NCBI GenBank assembly: GCA_021800575.1
Contig: JAJYYW010000088.1
Location: forward strand, 1 to 6,360
Direction of reading: 5' to 3'
Origin: a bacterium
GTDB taxonomy: Bacteria > JAMCPX01
Length of the DNA stretch: 6,360 nt
Position numbers and translations under genes: made by a program. The notes under the pieces are model-generated. The model was not told the origin of the DNA. It saw nothing but the letters and a program-made list of their open reading frames with translations, and did no database searches. Below, piece by piece: positions 1 through 6,159 of the stretch (positions are counted from its first letter, which is position 1; every line of letters starts with the position of its first letter).

Positions 1-370
1 CGATGGCCAGGATGATGTTGTCGACCTCCTGTGCTGTCCGGCGTATGTCCGCCTGCGGATAGAAGTCCACCATCAGCTTTGGCCGCAGTGCGCTGATGAA
101 GGTCTTTCCGCCCTGCGTAAACACGCAGATGCGGCAGGGGAGCATCAGGGATATCTTGATGTCTTTTGCAAGGACCTCGCTGGCGTACCGTGCATTGCAG
201 ACCTCGATGATCTTCAGGGGCTCGTGCTCGATGCCGTTGCTTGCAAAAACCGCCTGCACGTCATGGATGTGGAGCACGGCAAACCCCTTTTCCCTGGTCT
301 TTGCCTCGATATCGCCGACTGCCTGGTCAAACCCTTTTGATGTCTGAACCGTATAATCGAGTGATTCCAT
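1..370 (-). CDS. DUF302-family protein (3' end beyond window)
   Basis: Reading the minus strand from the ATG at 370 gives 123 codons without a stop, so the C-terminus lies beyond base 1. The protein starts MESLDYTVQTSKGFDQAV. It contains a GFDQAV element near residues 13-18, a GFAVLHIHDVQ strand near 29-39, an IEVCNA segment at 55-60, an LMLPCR strand at 75-80 and a GGKTFISAL strand at 87-95. This pattern of alternating strands and helices, with the Cys-Asn and LLPC-type motifs, is typical of DUF302 proteins. These are small proteins of about 125-150 residues with no settled biochemical role, so few residues should be missing. No signal peptide is visible, so it is probably cytoplasmic. The start is well supported by AAGGAGG at 385-379, 8 nt before the ATG. 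It lies 192 nt downstream of the exporter operon with its own ribosome site and is probably a separate transcription unit. Family assignment is fairly sure; function is unknown. Confidence 0.8.
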   Translation of the reverse strand, partial: MESLDYTVQTSKGFDQAVGDIEAKTREKGFAVLHIHDVQAVFASNGIEHEPLKIIEVCNARYASEVLAKDIKISLMLPCRICVFTQGGKTFISALRPKLMVDFYPQADIRRTAQEVDNIILAI

Positions 371-562
371 ACAGGTATCCTCCTTATTAGGGTTTTTCTG
401 TCCTCTACCCTTCAATATATGCATGCTGGTATAAAACGGCACGTTCACAGCATATGATCACAGAATACCTGTTCCCGAACTCCGATCGGCACGGCCCTGT
501 ATGCATCATGCCCGGTAGACGGCTCTCGTGATGGATGCGGGAAAAAAGGATAGCCCGGACTG
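371..562 (-). other. Intergenic region between exporter operon and DUF302 gene
   Basis: No convincing gene was found in these 192 bases. On the minus strand it holds a possible weak terminator at its right end, the strong AAGGAGG site for the DUF302 gene at its left end, and an AT-rich patch with TATATT-like and TTTTAT-like hexamers around 415-435 that could belong to a promoter. No good -35 match lies at the right distance, so no promoter is called. GTTCGGGAAC at 480-471 is a short near-palindrome of unknown meaning. Confidence 0.4.
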
Positions 563-566
563 CTAT
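542..566 (-). terminator. Possible weak intrinsic terminator overlapping the last operon stop codon
   Basis: On the minus strand, ATAGC (566-562) and GCTAT (554-550) form a 5-bp stem with a 7-nt loop, followed by CC and six T residues (547-542). The TAG stop codon of the last permease gene lies inside the stem. The stem is short, so this is either a weak rho-independent terminator or chance. Its position exactly at the operon end is what favours it. Confidence 0.35.
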
Positions 567-1672
567 TGGAGGGTCGTGTGGAAACGGTGGAAGCTGGCGA
601 GCACGCTGACGATGGCCATCAGGAAAAGGATGGCGGTGTGTTTGATCACGTACAGGGTACCGCCGCCCTCGAGCATGATATTGTTGAGCAGTCCCATGAA
701 GTGATAGATGGGGTCGAGCACCGGCAGCCATTGGACGGCGGCGGGCATGTTCTCGACCGGAAACAGAAACCCGGAAAACATCATCAGCGGAAAGATGAAG
801 AACATACCGGCGAGGAGCGCCTGCTGCTGGCTGCGGCAGTACGTGGAGATCAGGACCCCGAGTGCCACGGCTGTCGAGGCGAACGCGAGGGAGGCCGCAA
901 ACAGCTCGAGGTAGGATCCCCGCATGGGTACGTGGAAGATGATCCGCGCCGCGGCAATGCTCAGCGGCAGGTCTGCTATGCCGAGAATGAGGTACGGGAT
1001 GGTCTTCCCATAGATGACCGCGGACCTCGAGACAGGAGCGGAGATCAGCATCTCGAACGTACCCAGCTCCTTTTCCCGGACAATGGCGGTCAGTGTCATG
1101 ACCATGGTCATCATGAGCAGGAGCATGCCGATGACGCCGGGTATCATGAAGAGTGCGGAATCCATAGCAGGGTTATACAGCACCCGAATGTGAAACCGGA
1201 TCGGCAGCGGCGGCGAGGCCAGGTGGAGGTCGTGCTGAACCGTCCGCTGGATAATGTTCTGCAGATAACTCTCGATTGCCTGCGCCTTGAGCACGTTGGT
1301 TGCATTGATCAGGAGCTGGAGCCGGGCATCGCCGCGCCCGAGCTGTTTTGTAAATCCTCCGGGAGGAGGAACGAGCACTGCGTCGGCCTCGTTCGCCACG
1401 ATCATCTGGTACGGGTCCCGCTCCCTGCCTGTGGCGGGGACGAACCACCTGCTTGCGATGCTCCGCTCGTAGATATCGCGGAGGACCTGATCGCTGGGAT
1501 TGTTGAACACGACGGCGAGACGGATGTTTTTGACCTCGCTGGAAAGCGCGTAGCCGAACAGCGCAAGCTGCATCAGGGGCGCTATGAACAGCAGGGAGCG
1601 CATCCGCCGGTCACGGAGCGTCTGGACAAGCTCTTTTTTGATAAACCCCAGCAGGGTGCTGTACCGGTTCAT
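563..1672 (-). CDS. ybhR: ABC-2 type exporter permease, YbhR-like
   Basis: This 369-residue inner-membrane subunit would form half of the exporter channel. It begins MNRYSTLLGFIKKELVQ, a typical ABC-2 amino-terminal helix (IKKELVQTLRD, residues 11-21). A first membrane segment follows at about 26-44, then a large extracytoplasmic domain at about 46-170. Five more membrane segments lie at about 173-197, 219-243, 257-277, 285-305 and 341-360. The coupling motif VREKELGTFEMLISAP (198-213) and the re-entrant motif FSGFLFPVENMP (299-310) are diagnostic. The start is not certain. The ATG at 1672 has GAGG 6 nt upstream. An ATG at 1678 and a GTG at 1684 are in frame, and the GTG overlaps the previous stop as GTGA with AAAAGGA 9 nt upstream. 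The gene is last in the operon and is expected to pair with the neighbouring YbhS-like permease. The substrate is unknown; E. coli YbhFSR has been linked to drug and cation export. Confidence 0.9.
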   Translation of the reverse strand: MNRYSTLLGFIKKELVQTLRDRRMRSLLFIAPLMQLALFGYALSSEVKNIRLAVVFNNPSDQVLRDIYERSIASRWFVPATGRERDPYQMIVANEADAVLVPPPGGFTKQLGRGDARLQLLINATNVLKAQAIESYLQNIIQRTVQHDLHLASPPLPIRFHIRVLYNPAMDSALFMIPGVIGMLLLMMTMVMTLTAIVREKELGTFEMLISAPVSRSAVIYGKTIPYLILGIADLPLSIAAARIIFHVPMRGSYLELFAASLAFASTAVALGVLISTYCRSQQQALLAGMFFIFPLMMFSGFLFPVENMPAAVQWLPVLDPIYHFMGLLNNIMLEGGGTLYVIKHTAILFLMAIVSVLASFHRFHTTLQ

Positions 1673-1680
1673 ACGCATCC

Positions 1681-2799
1681 TCACGGCTCGATATCCTTTT
1701 TGAATCTGCGCACGGCCAGGGCGATCATGAAGAGACAGAACGCAGTCATGGACATGAACGCCACGCCCAGATCGAGGAAACTCGATCCTTTCAGGAAGGT
1801 GTCTCTCGAAATCATGATGTACCAGCGTGCGGGCAGGACCGCGGTGAGATAGCGGAACACGAGGGGCATACTGCTGATGGGGAAGATAAAGCCCGACAGC
1901 AGTGTGGAGGGCATCATGCCCGCCATCTGCGCGAGCTGCATGGCAACGACCTGGTTGCGCGTGGTGACCGAAATCAGTATCCCGATGCTCAGGTAGGTGA
2001 CCATGAATATAAAACATCCCAGGGCGAATACCCCCAGGTTACCCACAAAGGGCACATGGAACACGGCCCGGGCTATGCCGTAAATCAACAGGATGGCGAT
2101 AATGCTCAGGACGGTGTACGGGGCTATCTTACCGGTGATGATCTCGAGCGGCTGAACGGGTGTCGAGAGGAGCAGCTCCATTGAGCCGTTTTCCCATTCC
2201 CGTGCGACCGTGAGAGCGGTCAGCAGAATAAGGAGGATGGACATGATCACGCCGAACAGTCCCGGGATAACGAACCACGCGCTCGACAGCTCGGGGTTGA
2301 ACAAAAACCGGGTCCTGACCTCGTATGGGCCGGACATGTCAAAATGTGCAAGCCTGCTGCTGGCGATATTCTGGATGGTACTGACGTACCCGACGACAGG
2401 GCCGACGGTCGAGTTGTCGGTGCCGTCCACCAGGATCTGCACCCTGGCGCCCCTGCCGCCGATAAGGTCCCTTTGAAAATTCGGAGGGATGATCATGGCC
2501 GCGCGGTCGCGTTCCGAGGACACGTCGGCGAGCGCCGCTGCAGGGGAGACCACGCGGTGAATCCGAAAGTAACCGGAACTGCCGAAGGTCTCCATCAACC
2601 TCCTCGAATCCTGCGTCCGGTCGAAATCGCAGACGGCAATGGCGACGTTCTTGACATCGAATTTCATGCTGATGCCGTACACGACGATCATCAGCACCGG
2701 CAGGACCAGGGCGACAGCCATGGTAAACGGGTCCCTGAGAATGTGGAAGACCTCTTTCTTCGCTATAGCCGCGGCCCTGCGCCAGACGAACGCCCTCAT
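1681..2799 (-). CDS. ybhS: ABC-2 type exporter permease, YbhS-like
   Basis: This 372-residue inner-membrane permease is the partner of the YbhR-like protein. A cytoplasmic amino-terminal helix (AIAKKEVFHILRDP, 11-24) leads into membrane segment one at about 25-45. An extracytoplasmic domain follows (about 46-172), including ILVDGTDNSTV (122-132) and RTRFLFNPELSSAWFVIPG. Further membrane segments lie at about 176-198, 225-247, 255-276, 285-308 and 343-363. The conserved AREWENGSMELLLSTP (199-214) is the ABC-2 coupling motif, and LSGFIFPISSMP (301-312) is the usual late motif. The length is normal for the family. The ATG overlaps the upstream ATPase stop as ATGA (4 nt). Its own ribosome site is poor, so translation is probably coupled to the ATPase. 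From memory of E. coli YbhS the domain order and motifs agree throughout; orthology is inferred from this and from gene order. Confidence 0.92.
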   Translation of the reverse strand: MRAFVWRRAAAIAKKEVFHILRDPFTMAVALVLPVLMIVVYGISMKFDVKNVAIAVCDFDRTQDSRRLMETFGSSGYFRIHRVVSPAAALADVSSERDRAAMIIPPNFQRDLIGGRGARVQILVDGTDNSTVGPVVGYVSTIQNIASSRLAHFDMSGPYEVRTRFLFNPELSSAWFVIPGLFGVIMSILLILLTALTVAREWENGSMELLLSTPVQPLEIITGKIAPYTVLSIIAILLIYGIARAVFHVPFVGNLGVFALGCFIFMVTYLSIGILISVTTRNQVVAMQLAQMAGMMPSTLLSGFIFPISSMPLVFRYLTAVLPARWYIMISRDTFLKGSSFLDLGVAFMSMTAFCLFMIALAVRRFKKDIEP

Positions 2800-3719
2800 A
2801 CCCGCTCAACCTCTTCCCGGCGGATAAACACATCCTCGAGCGTCGGCGTGATCTCCCGGATAGAGAACGTCTCTTCGTACGTGCTCCGGACCTTTTCCCA
2901 TTCCTCCCCGTTCCTGACGCATGCATGGAAGCGGATGCCGTACGGCTCGAAGAACAGGAACAGCTCCTGCCGTTTTATGGCCGCAAACCGGGCGAAGCTC
3001 ATGGCACCCTTCGGTTCGAATTCCAGCACGGGCATGGGGAAGGTCGAAGACTTCAGTCCACCGGGCGTATCGAGTGCTATGATCCTTCCCTCACGCATAA
3101 GCGCTATCCTGTTGCACTGCTCTGCCTCGTCCATGTAATGGGTTGTTACGAAGACCGTCTTTCCACCGCCGGACAGCCTCCGGATCAGTGCCCAGAAGCT
3201 GCTGCGTGCCTCAGGGGAAACGCCGGCGGTCGGCTCGTCCAGGAAGACGATGTCCGGATTGTGCAGGAGCGCGGCCGCAAGGGACACCTTCTGCTTCGTG
3301 CCCCCGGGCAGGTCCCTGACAAGGGTCTTCAGGGGACGGTCGAATGCGATAAAGTCGAACAGGTCCCTGCGCTGCTTGAAGTAGTCCGCCTTGGTCAGCC
3401 TGCGCAGGGAGGCGATAAAAGTGAGGTTCTCTTCTACGGTCATGTCATTGTAGAGCGTGAACTTCTGCGACATGTACCCCACCCGGGGCTTGATTGCACG
3501 CCCGCCATCGACGGCATCCACCCCGGCGACGCTGACCGATCCGCCGGTCGGCTGGAGAAGCCCGCAGAGCACCCGTATCGTCGTGGTCTTGCCGGCGCCG
3601 TTTGCACCGAGAAACCCGAAGATCTCCCCGCGGTTCACGGTGAACGAGATGTTGTCGACCGCGGTAAAGTCATCGAATTTGACGGTCAGGCCGTTGACTT
3701 CAACGACAGCGTCACGCAT
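2796..3719 (-). CDS. ABC exporter ATPase, equivalent to the second half of YbhF
   Basis: This 307-residue cytoplasmic nucleotide-binding subunit begins MRDAVVEVNGLTVKF. Walker A is GANGAGKTT (38-46, Lys44), the Q-loop is YMSQ (Gln85), Walker B with catalytic Glu is VFLDEPT (Asp161, Glu162), and the H-loop His is present in TTHYMDEAEQC (His194). The signature is degenerate, LPGGTKQK (137-144) instead of LSGGQ. The D-loop reads AGVSPEAR, with Ser168 where Asp is usual. The carboxy-terminal tail of about 90 residues ends in TLEDVFI, as in ABC-2 drug-export ATPases. The frame is open upstream to an alternative start at 3773, but that would add residues unlike the family. The ATG at 3719 has AGGAG 5 nt before it and places the first beta strand normally. 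The gene overlaps the preceding ATPase by 8 nt and the next permease by 4 nt. Expected to act as a heterodimer with the preceding ATPase. Confidence 0.93.
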   Translation of the reverse strand: MRDAVVEVNGLTVKFDDFTAVDNISFTVNRGEIFGFLGANGAGKTTTIRVLCGLLQPTGGSVSVAGVDAVDGGRAIKPRVGYMSQKFTLYNDMTVEENLTFIASLRRLTKADYFKQRRDLFDFIAFDRPLKTLVRDLPGGTKQKVSLAAALLHNPDIVFLDEPTAGVSPEARSSFWALIRRLSGGGKTVFVTTHYMDEAEQCNRIALMREGRIIALDTPGGLKSSTFPMPVLEFEPKGAMSFARFAAIKRQELFLFFEPYGIRFHACVRNGEEWEKVRSTYEETFSIREITPTLEDVFIRREEVERV

Positions 3720-4446
3720 GCCTGCTCCTGGAGAGGAACAGCTCGTCGAAGTTCCTGACCCGCTCCTGCTCAAGCAGTCTCCTCGGGTCGCCCTCGGCCA
3801 CGACCCTTCCGTTCTCCATCAGGTGGACCTTGCCGCACCGCTCTGCCTCGTCCATGTATGCGGTTGTGATGAGGACCAGTATGCCCTGGTCCAGGAGTGT
3901 GTAGATCAGCTCCCAGAATTCGCGCCTGCTGATGGGGTCCACGCCGGTCGTGGGCTCGTCCAGCAGCATGACGTCGGGCGACCTCAGCAGTGCGCACATC
4001 AGGCCGAGCTTCTTGTACATGCCGCCCGAGAGCTTTCCTGCCGGCCGGTCTGCAAACCCTTCGAGCCGGGTGATGCGGAGCAGGTCCTCGCGCCGCTTTT
4101 TGTAGACGTCATCCGGTAACCCGTAGAGCGCGCTGAAAAAGTCGAGGTGCTCGGCCACGGACAGGTCCGGATACAGGCTCTGGCTCTGGGGCATGTAGGC
4201 AACGCCGGGGCGGATCTCCTCGAAATCCATGCGCACCGTGTTGCGCCTGAACTCGACGGTCCCTGCTGTGGGCTTGAGCAGTCCCAGGATGATGCGCATC
4301 AGCGTCGTTTTACCCGCACCTTCGGAACCAATGATCCCGTGCATTGTTCCGGAAGCAAACTCCAGGGTAACACCATCGAGGGCAGTCATAGCGCCGAATG
4401 TTTTCTTTACATCACGGACTGTTATGGATACGGATGATTGTATCAT
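3712..4446 (-). CDS. ABC exporter ATPase, equivalent to the first half of YbhF
   Basis: This 244-residue cytoplasmic nucleotide-binding subunit is close to the minimum size of a single ATPase domain. Walker A is GSEGAGKTT (40-48, Lys46), the Q-loop is YMPQ (Gln87), the signature is LSGGM (139-143), Walker B with catalytic Glu is VMLLDEPT (Asp163, Glu164), and the D-loop is normal (TTGVDPISR, Asp170). The H-loop histidine is replaced: the motif reads TTAYMDEAERC, with Ala196. The tail ends shortly after an EQERVRNFDELFL helix, without the extended regulatory region of the partner. The ATG at 4446 has AAGG 8 nt upstream. This is the only gene of the cluster preceded by a sizeable spacer (152 nt after the HlyD gene). 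From memory, E. coli YbhF carries both ATPase domains in one chain, the first also lacking the H-loop His. Here they are two genes overlapping by 8 nt. Confidence 0.93.
   Translation of the reverse strand: MIQSSVSITVRDVKKTFGAMTALDGVTLEFASGTMHGIIGSEGAGKTTLMRIILGLLKPTAGTVEFRRNTVRMDFEEIRPGVAYMPQSQSLYPDLSVAEHLDFFSALYGLPDDVYKKRREDLLRITRLEGFADRPAGKLSGGMYKKLGLMCALLRSPDVMLLDEPTTGVDPISRREFWELIYTLLDQGILVLITTAYMDEAERCGKVHLMENGRVVAEGDPRRLLEQERVRNFDELFLSRSRHA
3725..3729 (-). promoter_or_regulatory. Internal ribosome binding site for the second ATPase
   Basis: AGGAG on the minus strand lies 5 nt before the ATG at 3719, inside the last codons of the first ATPase. It decides the start over the longer in-frame option at 3773. 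It also shows that the second ATPase is initiated separately rather than being part of one fused protein. Confidence 0.7.
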
Positions 4447-4504
4447 AGAATTTACCTTGTTAATCTCATGCTCCTTTGAAATATCTGCCTGCCCGTGAGG
4501 ACCC

Positions 4505-4572
4505 GTGGTGTCCCGCCCTCTTTTCTAAAGAGGGGTATCTCTCAAGGCTTCCCCGGTGGGAAGGGACAACAC
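4505..4572. repeat. Imperfect 10-bp inverted repeat enclosing two hairpins
   Basis: GTGGTGTCCC (4505-4514) pairs with GGGACAACAC (4563-4572) at 9 of 10 positions. Between the arms lie an 8-bp perfect hairpin, CCCTCTTT-TCT-AAAGAGGG (4516-4534), and a 6-bp hairpin, CTTCCC-CGGT-GGGAAG (4548-4563), which shares only base 4563 with the outer arm. Together these would form a three-way-junction-like fold. Confidence 0.6.
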
Positions 4573-4584
4573 GGGGGGTTGTCC
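4564..4584. repeat. 7-bp perfect hairpin competing with the outer stem
   Basis: GGACAAC (4564-4570) and GTTGTCC (4578-4584) form a perfect 7-bp stem with a 7-nt loop, ending 15 nt after the HlyD stop in minus-strand transcription. The arm 4564-4570 is also part of the enclosing inverted repeat at 4505-4572, so the two pairings are mutually exclusive. Confidence 0.6.
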
Positions 4585-4598
4585 GGCAGAGCCTATCT

Positions 4599-5411
4599 TC
4601 AAAACTTTCGTATCCTGTTGAGCTCGGTCTTCAGAAAGGCCATGCCCCGGGTCTTCTGTGCCGGACGATTCAGTGCGACCTCGATCGTCATACCGGGCTT
4701 GAGTATCTCATCGTTGTTCGATCCACGGAAGCTTATCTTCACGCCGAACACCAGACGGTCGCGTTCGGCCTGCGTCTGTACGTTTTTCGGTGTGAACTCG
4801 GCCTCGGCGTTGATCTTGACGATCTTCCCGTTGAACTCCCGGCCGTTCAGCTCCGGGACGTAGCCTTTTACCGCCATGCCCGTTTTGAGCTGTGCGACTT
4901 CCGGGTCGGGAACATAGATGTACGCCCAGATGTCCCGGATGTCTGCCAGCGTCAGCAATTTTGTCCCGGGAACAACGTATTCGCCGGGCTCATGGTAGCG
5001 GGTCAGGACCGTGCCGTCGATGGGAGACTTGAGTGTGCACCAGCCCATGCGGACATCGATGTCCTGCTTTTTGTTCGCTGCCAGGTCCATTGCCTCTTTC
5101 GATACCGCACCGGTCCTGAACAGGCGCACGGTCCTGGCGTAGTCTTTATCGATCAGGTCCTGCGCTACCCTGAGGTCGTCGCAGGAGAGGATGGCCAGGA
5201 CCTCTCCCCGGGTAACGTGATCGCCCTCGTGGACAGAGACCGTCCTGATCGTCGTTGCGGCCTGGGACGACAGATCAACCATAGTCGCGTCCAGGGTGCC
5301 CGCGTACCGGAACCCGCCGGGTGTGCTGACGTACCGTGCCGCGAGTACCGCAGCGATTGCCACGAGTATGATTGCCAGAAGAATCCATGCTGTTTTTTTC
5401 CTGCCTGCCAT
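4599..5411 (-). CDS. HlyD-family membrane-fusion protein, YbhG-like
   Basis: This 270-residue periplasmic adaptor is anchored in the inner membrane by one amino-terminal segment (about 8-26, preceded by GRKK). There is no lipobox cysteine. The order is: first half of the lipoyl domain (about 38-75, with VSVHEGDHVTRGEVLAIL), a very short helical hairpin (about 77-122), the second lipoyl half (SPIDGTVLTRYHEPGEYV, 129-146), then a beta-barrel domain (about 160-247) with EAEFTPKNVQT (203-213) and LKPGMTIEVAL. The last two patterns match E. coli YbhG as I remember it. Fusion proteins normally run 320-400 residues; the shortage here lies in the hairpin. The ATG overlaps the TetR stop as TAATG, with AAGGAG 7 nt upstream, so the two genes are co-translated. 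Its job would be to couple the ABC pump to a TolC-type outer-membrane channel, which is not in the window. Confidence 0.92.
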   Translation of the reverse strand: MAGRKKTAWILLAIILVAIAAVLAARYVSTPGGFRYAGTLDATMVDLSSQAATTIRTVSVHEGDHVTRGEVLAILSCDDLRVAQDLIDKDYARTVRLFRTGAVSKEAMDLAANKKQDIDVRMGWCTLKSPIDGTVLTRYHEPGEYVVPGTKLLTLADIRDIWAYIYVPDPEVAQLKTGMAVKGYVPELNGREFNGKIVKINAEAEFTPKNVQTQAERDRLVFGVKISFRGSNNDEILKPGMTIEVALNRPAQKTRGMAFLKTELNRIRKF

Positions 5412-6139
5412 TACCTGTCTCCTTTTTCCAGTATCCCGTTCAAAAAGATACGCACCGTCTGCTCAATCCATTGCTCGCGCGTTTTTTCGTCTTCCAGGGA
5501 ATAACCGAGAAAGTCCTTGAGCATCTGTGCGTTCCTGATCGTATGTCCGATAATGCTTGCGATCGTTACGGCCGCATAGAACGGATCGATATCGTCCGCG
5601 ACAAGCCCGCTCTTCTTCGACCGCCTGAAAAAATCAACCACGGTCGCGAAGTTCCCCGCCATACCGTCCCTGATGAAGTTCTTGTCGACGAGTTTGATCG
5701 TCTCGGTCCACCGCTGGACGATCGTGAAGATGTCCGGCTGCGAGACGACAGCCTCGATGAGCTGGCGCATGAATATCTCGAGGCGGACCTTCAGCTCGTC
5801 CCGCGTCGACGGCGGCCGGAGTGTTTTTCGCGCGGATGCCCACTTCTCTGCGGCAAACTGCTGTACGATATACCGGAAGAGCCCTTCCTTCGACCCGAAA
5901 TGATAGTGCACTGCTGCACTGTTTGCGTTCGCGGCCGAGCATATCTCTTCGATGGAGACGCCGTCGAATCCCCGGGCGGCAAAGAGGCGGGTCGCAGCGG
6001 CTGCAATACGGCCCCGCGTCTCGCTGTCCGGGGCACCGGCGGGCTGGTGGAGCTCTTCCGGCATGCGTGCTTTCGGTGCATGGCGGCGGGCCCCGCGCTG
6101 TCCGCGCGGCGGCTTTCTGCTTGTGGTGGTCCCGTTCAT
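5411..6139 (-). CDS. TetR-family transcriptional repressor
   Basis: This 242-residue DNA-binding regulator has a helix-turn-helix domain at about residues 41-88. It reads from TRGRIAAAATRLFAARGFDG into VSIEEICSAANANSAAVHYH, followed by FGSKEGLF; the YHYFGSKE-like end of the recognition helix is a TetR hallmark. The remaining helical carboxy-terminal part (about 95-240) would bind an inducer and dimerise. A basic, probably disordered stretch of about 40 residues precedes the HTH (Arg/Lys-rich, residues 8-25). The start is uncertain: the ATG at 6139 is chosen, with an in-frame TTG at 6148 and an internal ATG at 6064 (Met26) as alternatives. None has a clear Shine-Dalgarno site. As first gene of the exporter operon it most likely represses itself and the pump, like CecR (YbiH) upstream of ybhGFSR. 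The inducing ligand cannot be read from the sequence. Confidence 0.9.
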   Translation of the reverse strand: MNGTTTSRKPPRGQRGARRHAPKARMPEELHQPAGAPDSETRGRIAAAATRLFAARGFDGVSIEEICSAANANSAAVHYHFGSKEGLFRYIVQQFAAEKWASARKTLRPPSTRDELKVRLEIFMRQLIEAVVSQPDIFTIVQRWTETIKLVDKNFIRDGMAGNFATVVDFFRRSKKSGLVADDIDPFYAAVTIASIIGHTIRNAQMLKDFLGYSLEDEKTREQWIEQTVRIFLNGILEKGDR

Positions 6140-6159
6140 GCGAACCAATTAAAATAATT

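Larger units (their letters stand above)
4447..4598 (-). other. Structured intra-operon spacer
   Basis: No gene is seen in these 152 bases between the HlyD and first ATPase genes. Several inverted repeats crowd 4505-4584, and an AAGG ribosome site (4458-4455) lies near the left end. A five-codon frame (ATG at 4469 to TAA at 4452) sits before the ATPase start; it is preceded by AAAGGAG only 1 nt away, so it is unlikely to be translated. No T-tract follows any hairpin on the minus strand, so none is a standard terminator. Possible roles are mRNA processing or stability, ribosome control of the ATPase, or a dispersed genomic repeat. Confidence 0.6.

Noticed and set aside
96..347. Plus-strand 83-codon frame at the left edge
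   Set aside because: It is antisense to the DUF302 gene, which has an excellent ribosome site and family motifs.
441..465. CRP-like TGTGA motifs upstream of the DUF302 gene
   Set aside because: The two TGTGA copies are in direct, not inverted, orientation and lack the TCACA half-site.
566..1852. Long plus-strand open frame (428 codons) antisense to the permease genes
   Set aside because: It lies opposite two clear ABC-2 permeases. Its translation is low-complexity and rich in His, Arg, Glu and Asp, with no recognisable domain, as expected from a shadow of GC-rich codons.
3712..3773. Programmed frameshift fusing the two ATPases
   Set aside because: Both frames are open in the 62-nt overlap, but no slippery sequence or following pseudoknot is apparent, and the second gene has its own ribosome site.
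4452..4469. Five-codon minus-strand mini-frame as a leader peptide before the first ATPase
   Set aside because: The AAAGGAG upstream is only 1 nt from its ATG, too close for good initiation, and the peptide has no run of regulatory codons.
4476..5504. Long plus-strand open frame (342 codons) antisense to the HlyD gene
   Set aside because: It mirrors the real minus-strand gene, has no domain pattern, and runs through the TetR/HlyD junction. It is explained by codon bias on the other strand.
5372..6157. Plus-strand frame (261 codons) opposite the TetR gene
   Set aside because: No family motif and no ribosome site. The opposite strand encodes an unmistakable TetR protein.
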